Below, piece after piece: positions 14,432-23,006 of a DNA stretch of 64,000 bases. How positions within the stretch are numbered: position 1 is the stretch's first letter; each line of letters opens with the position of its first letter. The position numbers and the translations under genes are program-made. Under the pieces are notes generated by a model. That model had not been told where the DNA came from, ran no database searches, and worked only from the letters and a program-made list of their open reading frames with translations. Origin of the DNA: JAJPHU01 sp035553375 (lineage in GTDB: Bacteria > Planctomycetota > Planctomycetia > Gemmatales > Gemmataceae); the NCBI GenBank assembly GCA_035553375.1, contig DATNCY010000148.1, forward strand, positions 49,208 to 113,207, written 5' to 3'.

Positions 14432-15964
14432 ATGCGATTTCTTCGTCAACTTCTGGAACAGCTACGAACCATCTACCAGGGGATGAGCCGGCCGCGCCGC
14501 ATCGCCTTGCTGGTTCTGACCGGCGTGTGCGTGGCGACGATCTTCGCCGTCGGCATTTTCGCTTTCCAGACCGATTATCAGATTCTCTACTCGGGTCTAA
14601 GCCCCGAAGATGCCGGTGCCGTCACCGCCAAATTGCAAGCCCAAGGCGTGCCGTTCCATCTTGGTGCGGGCGGAACGTCGATTCTCGTGCCGGCCGAGCG
14701 ATTGCATCAATTGCGTCTGGATCTGGCTGCGGAAGGTGTGCCAAGCAAGGGCAAGGGCTTTGAATTGTTCGACGAAATGAACGTGGGCATGACGCCGTTT
14801 TTGCAGCACGTCAATCTCGATCGCGCTCTGCAAGCGGAACTGGCCAAGACCATCATGCAGGTCGAGCCGGTCCTGCAAGCGCGGGTACATCTGGTGCGGC
14901 CGGAGCCGACGCCGTTCGTGCGCGAGCAAAAACCGGCGACGGCCAGCGTGGTACTCAAACTCAAGCCGGGTGCCGTGCTGCCACGCAACACCGCACAAGG
15001 CATCGTGGCGCTGGTGTCACGCAGCGTGGAAGGATTGTCACCGGAGCAGGTAACATTGGTGGACACCAACGGCCACGTCCTTAGCGAGACGCACGGCGAC
15101 ACACCCGCGCCGGTGACGACGCAGATGGAATATCGCCGTGAGATGGAGACGTACCTATCTCACCGTGCCGAGGAGATGTTGTCGCAAGTGCTTGGCCCCG
15201 GTCGGGCGGTGGTGCGCGTGACGGCGGAAGTGAACTTTCAGCATCAAAAGACGAAGAAAGAAACCTACGATCCCGAGCAGCGCGTGCTGGTCAAGGAGAC
15301 GATTACCAATCGCAAGTCGAGTACGGGTGCGCCGGCGAACCGAGGCGCGGCGGGTGCGATCAGCAATCTGCCAGGCAAGTCCAAGTCGGCTTCCTCAACC
15401 ACGGCGCACCACAGCAACGATAATGAAGAGAACACGGATTCGGAATGGCGGGCAACCAAGATCGAATTGGAAATGGAGGAAGGACGCGGCAATGTCGAGC
15501 GCTTGACGGTGGCGGCCCTGCTCGATTTATCGCGGCCCGAAGGCGCGTCCGGTGGGGGTCTGACACTCACGGAGGCGGAAGAGATCATCAAGCAAGCGGT
15601 CGGTTTCAAGAAGGGACGCGATGAGATCAAGGTCAACGATGTCAAGCTGGCGAGCGGCGCATCGCTGGAGGGCGTGGAGGCGGAGTATCAGCAGGCGCAG
15701 CGTATGCGCTGGTATTTATCGCTGGCCCGCAATGCCTCGCTCGGCGTGGCGGCCCTGGTGGCGCTGCTGATGGGTTTCCTCTATTACCGGCGCTTACGGC
15801 CGAAACAGCAAGCTCCAACGCCTGCGGCGGAGGGACGAACCGAGAGCAATCGCCTGGCGGAAATGGCCAAGGCCGATCCCGAACGCTTGGCGAAGGTGCT
15901 GGCGCGCTGGCTTGAGCAATCGGAAGCGCCGGCGGAACAGCCGACCACGCGAGCGGCGGCATGA
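14432..15964 (+). CDS. fliF: Flagellar MS-ring protein FliF
   Basis: 510 residues. The N-terminal membrane helix is at about 25-48 (IALLVLTGVCVATIFAVGIF), the C-terminal one at about 430-450 (ASLGVAALVALLMGFLYY). Between them are the ring-building motifs: DYQILYSGLSPEDAGAV, then FELFDEMNVGMTPFLQHVN and RALQAELAKTIMQVEPVLQA. The Ser/Thr/Gly-rich stretch at about 290-340 is the beta-collar loop. FliF is the membrane base on which rotor and export gate assemble. The cytosolic tail binds FliG, whose gene overlaps the stop by 4 bases. Confidence 0.96.
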   Translation: MRFLRQLLEQLRTIYQGMSRPRRIALLVLTGVCVATIFAVGIFAFQTDYQILYSGLSPEDAGAVTAKLQAQGVPFHLGAGGTSILVPAERLHQLRLDLAAEGVPSKGKGFELFDEMNVGMTPFLQHVNLDRALQAELAKTIMQVEPVLQARVHLVRPEPTPFVREQKPATASVVLKLKPGAVLPRNTAQGIVALVSRSVEGLSPEQVTLVDTNGHVLSETHGDTPAPVTTQMEYRREMETYLSHRAEEMLSQVLGPGRAVVRVTAEVNFQHQKTKKETYDPEQRVLVKETITNRKSSTGAPANRGAAGAISNLPGKSKSASSTTAHHSNDNEENTDSEWRATKIELEMEEGRGNVERLTVAALLDLSRPEGASGGGLTLTEAEEIIKQAVGFKKGRDEIKVNDVKLASGASLEGVEAEYQQAQRMRWYLSLARNASLGVAALVALLMGFLYYRRLRPKQQAPTPAAEGRTESNRLAEMAKADPERLAKVLARWLEQSEAPAEQPTTRAAA

Positions 15965-16992
15965 ATGGAGTAGGGTGGCAGATCATGGCAACGCGAACTG
16001 GGATAGAAAAAGTCGCCCTTTTGCTGCACAGTCTGCCGGCGGAGATCGCGGAGAACGTGCTGGCGGAACTAGGGCCGGCACGCGGTGGACAATTGCGATC
16101 TGAATTAGAAAAATTGCATCAGCTAGGGCCTAATCCGGACGGTCTCGACGAGGTACTCCGCGAGTTCGAGGAGATGCTGCGCCAGCCCGACAGCCCTCCG
16201 ATTGTCAAGGAGGAGCCGCCAACGGCGCGACAGCTCGCCGCCTATCGACCGCCTTCCGATCCGGAGATCGACCTGCCGGAGACGGAGGACGAACCAAGTC
16301 TTCCTCCTCTGCCGCGCGATCCGATACGAGCGCTGGACGCGCTGCCGCCCGATCTGCTCGGCGCGGTGTTGCAAGGCGAGCAGGCGCATACCGCTTCTCT
16401 GGTTCTCAACTGCATGCCGCCCGAAAAAGCCGGCGAGGTATTGCGCCATCTGACGACGGAAATGCGCCGCGATGTGTCGGTGCGTCTCAGTCGCTTGGGT
16501 AGCACTCCGCCGGAGTTACTCGCGCGCATCGCCAGCGCTGTGGTGCAGAAAAGCCGGACGCTCGCGGGCAAGCGGAGCGATACCAGCGCCGACGCCAAGT
16601 ACGAGAAGATGGCGGGAATGCTACGTTGTTTGGAGAAAACCGAACGCTTGGAAGTGCTGACCGCGCTGGAAGAAAACGAGCCGGAGACCGGTCGGCGCAT
16701 CAAGGAGTTGCTGTATCAGTTTGAAGATGTGTTGCGGATTCATGATCGCTCGATGCAAAAGCTGCTGTCCGAGATCGATTCCAAGACGCTCAGCGTAGCT
16801 CTCAAGGGCGCCAGCGAAGCGATCAGCGAGAAGGTGCTGAATAACCTGTCCAAGCGCGCGCGGGAAACGCTGGCGGAAGAAATGGAGTTTTTGGGCATGG
16901 TGCCCATTGCGCAGGTGCGGCAGGCGCAGAAGGTGTTGGTGGATGTGATTCAACGACTGGATCAAGCCGGCGAATTGATGATGATCGAGTGA
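15961..16992 (+). CDS. fliG: Flagellar motor switch protein FliG
   Basis: 343 residues from the ATG that overlaps the fliF stop; an ATG at 15985 (MATRTGIEKVALLLHSLP) is the likelier mature start by homology. Middle domain: RALDALPPDLLGAVLQGEQA then ASLVLNCMPPEKAGEVLRHL, corresponding to the EHPQ region, which is altered here (GEQAHTAS). The C-terminal torque domain is present (KLLSEIDSKTLSVALKGA, NNLSKRARETLAEEME). FliG links the MS ring to FliM and contacts MotA. A Pro/Glu-rich linker at about 75-115 is longer than usual. Confidence 0.94.
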   Translation: MNGVGWQIMATRTGIEKVALLLHSLPAEIAENVLAELGPARGGQLRSELEKLHQLGPNPDGLDEVLREFEEMLRQPDSPPIVKEEPPTARQLAAYRPPSDPEIDLPETEDEPSLPPLPRDPIRALDALPPDLLGAVLQGEQAHTASLVLNCMPPEKAGEVLRHLTTEMRRDVSVRLSRLGSTPPELLARIASAVVQKSRTLAGKRSDTSADAKYEKMAGMLRCLEKTERLEVLTALEENEPETGRRIKELLYQFEDVLRIHDRSMQKLLSEIDSKTLSVALKGASEAISEKVLNNLSKRARETLAEEMEFLGMVPIAQVRQAQKVLVDVIQRLDQAGELMMIE

Positions 16993-17006
16993 GAGACCAT
17001 CTCTTG

Positions 17007-17108
17007 CTCCCCTCTCCCCTGTACTCGGGGGAGAGGGGTTGGGGGTGAGGGGGAAAGTCTCTCCCCCCAACCCCAACCCCTCTCCCCCGAGTACAGGGGA
17101 GAGGGGAG
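17007..17108. repeat. Palindromic repeat family F, copy 1 (double)
   Basis: Between fliG and fliH. CTCCCCTCTCCCCTGTACTC and its reverse complement occur twice in opposite order, joined by G-rich and C-rich stretches, so both short hairpins and one long 100-base hairpin are possible. Related copies: 25982-26015 and 45575-45609. Confidence 0.85.
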
Positions 17109-17149
17109 AAGGACGCTAAGCCGCAAGCGGTAACGAGTGGAGATCCTGC

Positions 17150-17785
17150 ATGTTGGAACACGATTCGCCGCGGGTCTTCGAGATCAGGTTTCGCTCTCCG
17201 CCCCGGCTCCGCGACATCGTCCACGCCAGCCTGCATATTCCGCTGCCGGCCATCCCGCGACCCGAGCCAGCGCCAACATTAACGACACCGGACCTGGCGC
17301 AGATAGCCCGTGAAGAACGAGCGATGATCGAGCAGGTACTGGCGCAGCTGCGCATCGCCGTGGACAAACTCGGCACGCGCTACGATGCGATGACGGCCGA
17401 GATGCGGCAAGCGGTGGTCGAGTTGGCGCTGGCGGTTGCCGGTCGATTGGTGTTCGACAAACTGCAAGCCGGTGAGTTTCCCATCGAGGAGATGATGCGT
17501 CAGGCTATCGCACGTTTGCCGGCGGCTCCGGCGGTTACGGTGTATCTGCACCCAGACGATCTGGCGCTGTTGCGGCAACGTCTCATGGATCAACCGCTGC
17601 TGCCGGCGCGCGAGCCGCAAGTGCGTATCGAGGCGGATGCTGGATTGAATCGAGGCGGCTGCCGAGCGGAAGCGGGAGAAATTCACGTCCTCACCGATTT
17701 GGCCGGCGAACTGGCCGAACTGCGCCAGCATCTCTTATGGAGCGCGAGTCATGCTCGATCTGGACCTGGCCCGTCTGCGCCGTGA
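17150..17785 (+). CDS. fliH: Flagellar assembly protein FliH
   Basis: 211 residues. The N-terminal third is Pro-rich; a long helix follows (about residues 45-105: LAQIAREERAMIEQVLAQLR, MTAEMRQAVVELALAVAGRL), then a globular alpha/beta domain with VTVYLHPDDLALLRQ and RGGCRAEAGEIHV, the FliH/HrpE pattern. FliH dimers bind and regulate the FliI ATPase and dock it to FliN. The 3' end overlaps fliI by 35 bases. Confidence 0.9.
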   Translation: MLEHDSPRVFEIRFRSPPRLRDIVHASLHIPLPAIPRPEPAPTLTTPDLAQIAREERAMIEQVLAQLRIAVDKLGTRYDAMTAEMRQAVVELALAVAGRLVFDKLQAGEFPIEEMMRQAIARLPAAPAVTVYLHPDDLALLRQRLMDQPLLPAREPQVRIEADAGLNRGGCRAEAGEIHVLTDLAGELAELRQHLLWSASHARSGPGPSAP

Positions 17786-19070
17786 CATTGCACGGCACGA
17801 ACTGTTCCGCACCAGCGGCGTACTTCGCAGCGCCACCGGCCTGCTGCTGTCGTGCAGTTTGCCGGCGGCGGTCGGCGATCAATGCGTCATCCACACCGCC
17901 GACGGCGGAACGCTTCTGGCCGAGGCGATCGGCTTTCACAATGGCGTCGCCTATCTGGTGCCCTACGAACATACCGAGGATGTCCATTCCGGCATGCGTG
18001 TGACGCACCTGGGCCGAGGGCTGCTCGCGCCGGCGGGCGAGGGCTTGCTGGGTCGCATCCTGGATGGATTGGGGCGTCCGCTCGATGGGCGCGGTCGGCT
18101 GCGCGATTGCGATCTATTGCCCGTGCAGCGCAGCACGCCGCCGGCGCTCGAGCGCGCACGCATCCTCGCTCCGTTTGTTACCGGACAGCGTGCCATCGAT
18201 TCGCTGCTTACCTGCGGGCAGGGCCAGCGTGTGGGCATCTTCGCGGGCAGCGGTGTCGGCAAAAGTACGCTGCTCGGCGAGATCGCCAAGGGATCGCGCG
18301 CCGATGTCAACGTCCTCGCGCTCATCGGCGAGCGTGGCCGGGAAGTGCGTTCGTTTCTGGAAGACTGCCTTGGCGCGGAAGGATTGGCGCGTTCGGTGGT
18401 CGTGGTGGCGACCTGCGATCAAGCGCCGCTGATGCGCGCAAGGGCGGCGCAGGTGGCGATCACGATGGCGGATCACTTCCGCGCTCGTGGAGCTAATGTG
18501 CTGTTTATGCTGGACAGCCTCACGCGCTTGGCGATGGCGCAGCGTGAACTCGGCCTCGCTCTTGGTGAACCGCCCAGCGCGCGCGGCTACACGCCCTCGG
18601 TGTTTCAATTGCTGGCGAACACCGTGGAGCAACTCGGCAACGCCGCGACCGGCAGCATCACCGGGATGCTGACCGTACTGGTCGATGGCGACGATCTCGA
18701 TGAGCCGATTGCCGACGCGACGCGCGGTTTACTGGACGGCCATATCGTGCTGGATCGGAAGCTCGCCGAGCGCGGGCATTTCCCGGCCATCAGCATCGCG
18801 CGGAGCATCAGCCGAGTGGCCCGCGAGGTGACGGATGCCGGTCATCAGCAGGCGGCGCGGAAATTACGCGAAATCCAGGCCGTACATGCCGAGGCCGAGG
18901 ATCTCATTCGCATCGGGGCCTATGTGCGCGGCAGCAGTCCGCAAGTCGATCGCGCGGTCGAGTTGATGCCGTCGGTATTGGCGTTTCTGCGGCAAAACGT
19001 CGGCGATCGCACTACGCTCATCGAGACACGCGAACGCATGGACAAGATCGCGGCAGCATGGCCGTTTTGA
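17751..19070 (+). CDS. fliI: Flagellum-specific ATPase FliI
   Basis: 439 residues, the family length. Walker A is GSGVGKST at residues 166-173; ALIGERGREVRSFLED and the Walker B strand NVLFMLDSLTRLAMAQRE follow, then PPSARGYTPSVFQLL. This is a close relative of F1-ATPase beta subunits. FliI hexamers energise or time the unloading of substrates at the export gate. The start was chosen at the first ATG of the FliI frame, inside the end of fliH. Confidence 0.96.
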   Translation: MLDLDLARLRRDIARHELFRTSGVLRSATGLLLSCSLPAAVGDQCVIHTADGGTLLAEAIGFHNGVAYLVPYEHTEDVHSGMRVTHLGRGLLAPAGEGLLGRILDGLGRPLDGRGRLRDCDLLPVQRSTPPALERARILAPFVTGQRAIDSLLTCGQGQRVGIFAGSGVGKSTLLGEIAKGSRADVNVLALIGERGREVRSFLEDCLGAEGLARSVVVVATCDQAPLMRARAAQVAITMADHFRARGANVLFMLDSLTRLAMAQRELGLALGEPPSARGYTPSVFQLLANTVEQLGNAATGSITGMLTVLVDGDDLDEPIADATRGLLDGHIVLDRKLAERGHFPAISIARSISRVAREVTDAGHQQAARKLREIQAVHAEAEDLIRIGAYVRGSSPQVDRAVELMPSVLAFLRQNVGDRTTLIETRERMDKIAAAWPF

Positions 19071-19072
19071 AT

Positions 19073-19290
19073 CAAAATCCTCACCCGCTGCGCGGGAAAT
19101 CCGAAATCCGAAATCCGAAATCCGAAATCCGAAAGAAATCCCAATCACCAATAAAAAACAAGAAAAAACATCGAGTCGGGACGTTTTGTTTTGGATTTGG
19201 TGTTTGGATTTTGAGATTTCTTTCGGATTTCGGATTTCGGATTTCGGATTTCGGATTTCCCGCGCAGCGGGTGAGGATTTCCCGCGCAGC
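19073..19290. repeat. Heptamer inverted-repeat locus 4 (ATCCGAA / TTCGGAT)
   Basis: Between fliI and fliJ. The left side has CTCACCCGCTGCGCGGGAA followed by tandem ATCCGAA units (19098-19134). The right side has tandem TTTCGGA units (about 19218-19257) followed by CCCGCGCAGCGGGTGAGGA. The two halves are inverted copies of each other and the same module as heptamer locus 1. The centre is AT-rich. Confidence 0.88.
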
Positions 19291-19308
19291 GGGAGCAGTG
19301 GAGCCATT

Positions 19309-19800
19309 GTGAAACGATTTCACTTTCGCCTGGAACGTGTGTTGTCCGTGAAGGTGCAGCGCGAGCGGTTGGCCGAGATGCGCCAGCGGCAGGCGCAAGC
19401 GCGGCGCGAGGAAGCGCGGGCGGAGTGCGTGCGGATCGAAGAGCAATTAAACCAAACCACGGCGAGCGCGTCGGCGAAACTGCGGGCGGCGGCAATCCTG
19501 GGAACCTGGCAGGCTCATTACGCCCAGGCGGTCGCGCTGGGCGAATTGCTGGCGGCGGCGCAGCGGCGCGCCGACGAGGCCGAGGCGCAGTTGCAGGAAG
19601 CGAACCGTCTGCGTATACAGGCATCCCTGGAGGTCGAGGCGTTGCGTGCGCTCCGCGCGCGCGAATGGCAAAGCTACCGAAAAGAAGCGGCCCGACAGCA
19701 GCAAAACAATCTGGATGAGCTAGGCTTGCGGCGCTGGCTGGCAGCGCGCGAAGAGGGACCGTTCGGCAGTCCCGACGCTCCAGAGGGAGAGAGGCCATGA
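19309..19800 (+). CDS. fliJ: Flagellar export protein FliJ
   Basis: 163 residues from the GTG at 19309: VKRFHFRLERVLSVKVQRER is a typical FliJ opening. The remainder is an antiparallel coiled coil rich in Ala, Glu, Arg and Gln. FliJ is the stalk-like central protein of the FliI hexamer and contacts FlhA. The frame is open further upstream, but only through heptamer-repeat DNA. The stop overlaps the ATG of the next gene. Confidence 0.9.
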   Translation: MKRFHFRLERVLSVKVQRERLAEMRQRQAQARREEARAECVRIEEQLNQTTASASAKLRAAAILGTWQAHYAQAVALGELLAAAQRRADEAEAQLQEANRLRIQASLEVEALRALRAREWQSYRKEAARQQQNNLDELGLRRWLAAREEGPFGSPDAPEGERP

Positions 19801-20579
19801 AGAAATTGCTGATTATCGGCGTGACGAGCCTGATCCTGTTCGGCGTGTCGGCGTCGGCGTCGTATTTCTGGCAACAGAAACAAAAGAGCGAACATGGATC
19901 GGAAATGACGGAGAAAATCGACATCAAGCCGAAGGAGACGAGCAAACGTCCTACGACTCCCACTCCGCCGGCCACGGCGAGTCACGGCGACAGCGCCCCG
20001 CGCGCCGCGGTGCGTCCCGCTTACAACGGCGGAACCGAGGAAATCGCCCGCATGACCAGCGAACTGCGCACGCGCCTGGCCGCCGTGCGTGAGCGCGAGG
20101 AACAACTGAGCGCGCGCAAAAAGCAGATCGAGCTGATTCAGGAAGACATTCGCGGCGAGCGTTCCGCGCTGGATGAAATGCGTACGCAGGTGAAAAATGA
20201 GATGGAAGCCTTGAACGATGCCATTCAGGGCGTCGAGAAACAACGCAGCAACCTCGATGATGAGCGTCAGAAAATCACCAAGAATACGCAGGAGATGGAA
20301 AGCCGCGTCTTGCAATTGCAGAAGGAAGAGCAGGTTAACTTAAAGAAGATGAGCGGCATGTACAATTCGATGGCCCCGGAGAGCGCGGCCAAGATTCTGC
20401 AAAATCTGGCCGATACGGGCAAGATGGATACGGCTGTCAAGGTACTCAGTCTAATGCAGGAAAGGCAGGCGGCGAAGGTGCTGGCGGAACTGACCGACGC
20501 CGGCCTGGCGGCGCAGCTGGTCGAAAAGCTCAAGGGGCTGCGCCGCGCGCCGGTGAACGCGGATGGCACCAAGCAATGA
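19797..20579 (+). CDS. MotE-like membrane protein with MgtE N-terminal-type domain
   Basis: 260 residues. N-terminal membrane helix at about 3-22 (LLIIGVTSLILFGVSASASY), a Pro/Thr-rich linker, a long coiled coil (about 85-185), and a C-terminal helical domain (MYNSMAPESAAKILQNLADT to MQERQAAKVLAELTDAGLAA) of the MgtE_N/FliG-like type. This is the layout of MotE, a periplasmic helper of stators and of FlgE/FliJ-linked loci in other bacteria. It overlaps fliJ by 4 bases and is the last gene before the accessory island. Confidence 0.75.
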   Translation: MKKLLIIGVTSLILFGVSASASYFWQQKQKSEHGSEMTEKIDIKPKETSKRPTTPTPPATASHGDSAPRAAVRPAYNGGTEEIARMTSELRTRLAAVREREEQLSARKKQIELIQEDIRGERSALDEMRTQVKNEMEALNDAIQGVEKQRSNLDDERQKITKNTQEMESRVLQLQKEEQVNLKKMSGMYNSMAPESAAKILQNLADTGKMDTAVKVLSLMQERQAAKVLAELTDAGLAAQLVEKLKGLRRAPVNADGTKQ

Positions 20580-20803
20580 TTTTGGCCAATGCTGGCCAAG
20601 GCTACACAGACCAGCGCGAGTAATCACACTACGGTCCTTGTGGTGAGGGTTCGATGTCTTCCTCACTTTAGCAAGGCAGGCCGTCTTTGTTAACTCCTTC
20701 GCCACTCAGGATTTGAGGCTAAAGTCCATGCCATTCGTTCCTGACACCTTTTGTCTTCTGACACCTTTTGTCTTCGTAGCATGGACATCACATTAGGCCA
20801 CGG
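20580..20803. other. Intergenic region with repeat end module
   Basis: No gene is seen. At 20728-20755 it holds CCATGCCATTCGTTCCTGAC followed by ACCTTTT, and then a tandem duplication of CTGACACCTTTTGTCTT (to 20776). The same 27-base module recurs at 22641-22667 as one arm of an inverted-repeat element. It marks the left edge of the minus-strand island. Confidence 0.6.
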
Positions 20804-21520
20804 TCATTTCTCCGTCAAGTAAAATCGAGTCGCGTCCCCTTTTCCTTCTCCTCTGCCGGTTGCGGCCATGCCGCCAACGCCGTTTGTTGACGGTGCGTGA
20901 GCCGTTTCTTCGGCTTTCTTGCCGTTGGCTTCCTCCTGCTTGGGCGAACAGGCCGCTTCGTGGAGCAACTCGCCGTAATGGGACGCATCGGCTGCCTGTT
21001 GCCGCAGCTCCTCCAGTTGTCGCTGCGGCAGACTCATGACCGCTGCAAACTCGTGAACGCGGCACGGCTGGATATGGGCCACCAGGCCGCAGACGACCTT
21101 GGCCGGCAACGTCGCCATGGTCTGAGGCACTTCCTGCATGATCTGTCCCAGCGGTTGATAGCACTGCCGCCATTCCTCAATGTCCAAGGTGTCGGGATTG
21201 ACCGCCTCGGCCGGCTTGCCCAAGACGTACTGAAACAGTAGTTTGATCGCCGCTACATTGCCGAGCTTCGCCTGCGCGATCAACTGCTCGGCGATGTGGG
21301 CCATGTCCTCCTCGGTGACACGCTTGACCAGGGCCGCGCGCAGCTTGGCCACCCGTCGCGCGAACGGATTGCCCGGTCCTCCGCCATTGCCGGGCGTGAA
21401 CCGCCCACGTTCATCCCGGCCGCTGGTGGGCTTTTTCTCCGATCCCTTTTCCCCGGTCGCGTCGTTTAGTGTTTGTGGATTTTGCAGAGACGTATTCTCG
21501 CACAGAGGGGGCGTACTCAT
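20804..21520 (-). CDS. Hypothetical protein, DUF5681-like N-terminus
   Basis: 238 residues from the ATG at 21520 (MSTPPLCENTSLQ), with GGAGAG upstream; an in-frame ATG at 21607 is less likely. DERGRFTPGNGGGPGNPFAR (about residues 36-55) is the Gly/Asn-rich signature seen in DUF5681 proteins, which occur near phage-terminase-like or mobile genes. A helical middle (LAQAKLGNVAAIKLLFQYVL) and a Glu/Gly-rich tail follow. No enzyme motif is visible. It opens the accessory island inside the flagellar region. The family name is from memory of the motif only. Confidence 0.6.
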   Translation of the reverse strand: MSTPPLCENTSLQNPQTLNDATGEKGSEKKPTSGRDERGRFTPGNGGGPGNPFARRVAKLRAALVKRVTEEDMAHIAEQLIAQAKLGNVAAIKLLFQYVLGKPAEAVNPDTLDIEEWRQCYQPLGQIMQEVPQTMATLPAKVVCGLVAHIQPCRVHEFAAVMSLPQRQLEELRQQAADASHYGELLHEAACSPKQEEANGKKAEETAHAPSTNGVGGMAATGRGEGKGDATRFYLTEK

Positions 21521-21780
21521 GATGGACTCTCCACGGAGATGCCTTGGTCGGCGGGATGAGAGGCGGAGACCGCTTGTCGCGTGTCTAGCCATCCCACAGT
21601 ATCGCATCTTTGCATGGATTTTTCCTAGAGGGGTTTGCTCCCTTTTTGGCGAACGACACAGCTCAGTCGCAATCGAGCAATCGCCGTGCGCACCCAGCGT
21701 GCCGGCATTCCCACCAAAAGTACTCTTGCATTGCTTAAAAAAGCAACCGGCTCACGCGGGAGAAAACGCAATGACGCGCA

Positions 21781-21969
21781 CTACCGTTCGTCGCGTGGCC
21801 GGTCTGCTACAGCATTTGGTTCGGCCTGGTTTGTCCTCAATTCGACTGTAGGCTCTCCCGGCTTTCGTAGTCGGCGATTCAGTTCGTCTTGGTCCTCGGG
21901 GTTATCCATGGTCAGTTCAAATACTTGGACCTCTCCAGCACCAGACGTTTTGTTATCTTTCTTGTCCAT
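21781..21969 (-). CDS. Small hypothetical protein (62 aa)
   Basis: A 62-residue charged, probably disordered protein (MDKKDNKTSGAGEVQVFELT). The ATG is preceded by GGGAGG at good spacing and lies 12 bases after the stop of the upstream gene on the same strand, so the pair is likely one transcript. No recognised domain. Real coding is supported mainly by the ribosome site and spacing. Confidence 0.5.
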   Translation of the reverse strand: MDKKDNKTSGAGEVQVFELTMDNPEDQDELNRRLRKPGEPTVELRTNQAEPNAVADRPRDER

Positions 21970-21981
21970 TGCAACCTCCCG

Positions 21982-22365
21982 CTAGACCACTTCAAGGCGC
22001 TGATCGATTACCCATACGTCATCGTACCACAATTCAATGAAGTAAACTCCTCGTTCGGGAAACAGGCAATCATAGAGGCGAATACAAACAACCGTCGCCT
22101 GGACCGCATCTTTGTGCCGGACGATGATCGAACGGAAGAAGTAGCGTCGTCCCGAATCTGCGCGCATGAGCGCAAGCTGAACTTTCCCCGTTTCTTTCTG
22201 GTCCGCTAACTGCGCGAAGATCCAAAAGGACAATTTCGCGGGGAACGGTTCCGCGCACTCCATTCGTGCCAAGCCTGCCCCTTGCAAGTCCTTCTGACCG
22301 CTGCTCGCGGATTTATCGCTAATATTCTCACAAAGCACGAACGCTTTGAAAATGGGCAAGTTCAT
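21982..22365 (-). CDS. Hypothetical protein, DUF6941-like
   Basis: 127 residues, beta-rich: MNLPIFKAFVLCENISDKSA opens it and FPERGVYFIELWYDDVWVID closes it. The pattern (LC near the N-terminus, SFWIFAQL, a final 'G.Y.iELw.dd..id' strand) resembles the DUF6941 group of small proteins, of unknown function. Base composition is lower in GC than the flagellar genes around it, as for the rest of this island. It is followed by the 62-residue gene at 21781. Confidence 0.6.
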   Translation of the reverse strand: MNLPIFKAFVLCENISDKSASSGQKDLQGAGLARMECAEPFPAKLSFWIFAQLADQKETGKVQLALMRADSGRRYFFRSIIVRHKDAVQATVVCIRLYDCLFPERGVYFIELWYDDVWVIDQRLEVV

Positions 22366-22705
22366 CTTTCCGAATCCTCGATCCGATGAAGACGAAAAAA
22401 GTATCAGGTGCCTATTACGCTCTCAAAAGGTTCCTGAAACGAATGGCATGAACTTAAGGCGCAAGTGGCACACTGATAACTGGTTACATAGTATTTAGCA
22501 TCGCTGGCTGGCCAACTCTCTCATAAGCGCCCCTCGAGGGTGATGAAAAATCCTCGGGTGCGGCGCAGGAGTAAACAAATGTTCTCCCTTGAAACCGACA
22601 GCCGCAAACTACCATTCTGAAAGCACTTGCGCCTTAATTCCATGCCATTCGTTCCTGACACCTTTTCTTATCCGGTGTAACGGTCGGATGGTCAAAACCG
22701 ACGAA
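22366..22705. other. Gene-free interval holding an inverted-repeat element
   Basis: 340 bases without a convincing gene. They hold the inverted-repeat element at 22425-22667 described separately; nothing else stands out apart from a short CCCTCGAGGG palindrome near its centre. Confidence 0.6.
22425..22667. mobile_element. MITE-like element with ~43-bp inverted ends
   Basis: The left end (22425-22468) runs AAAAGGTTCCTGAAACGAAT then GGCATGAACTTAAGGCGCAAGTGG. The right end (22623-22667) read backwards gives AAAAGGTGTCAGGAACGAAT then GGCATGGAATTAAGGCGCAAGTG. The arms match at most positions. The interior (about 155 bases) has no open frame of note. The outer right-end module also stands alone at 20728-20755. 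This looks like a small non-autonomous element or a REP-type doublet; no transposase is in the window. Confidence 0.55.
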
Positions 22706-22888
22706 CTATGTGGGAGACGCCGGAGGTTCAAGACGCTGTTCGAGATCTTGAATATACTTTTGCACTCGATCGGCTTCTTGATTACGTAGGTCACGTTCTG
22801 TTGCGGAGAGCGAGCGTGGATTCAGCAATTCTCCCAGGTAGGCTTTCGCTACTCGGATGGCTTCAGTTAGTAGCTCGTGATCGTTCAT
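22706..22888 (-). CDS. Small hypothetical protein (60 aa)
   Basis: 60 residues from the ATG at 22888 (MNDHELLTEAIRVAKAYLGE), predicted helical and charged, ending in a Pro-rich tail. A weak AGGGGAA ribosome site precedes it. The frame is open to 22993, but the added residues look non-coding. No known family; it may be a small regulatory or toxin-antitoxin-like helical protein, but nothing shows this. Confidence 0.4.
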   Translation of the reverse strand: MNDHELLTEAIRVAKAYLGELLNPRSLSATERDLRNQEADRVQKYIQDLEQRLEPPASPT

Positions 22889-23006
22889 AGGATTCCCCTG
22901 GCTGGTGTGATGTTCCCTTAGCCGACATGAAATCATCCCGTACCTCTCCTCCCTGTCAAGCCCTCGGCTCGCAGATTCCCGACGTCCCAACACGGAGTCG
23001 GGTGGA

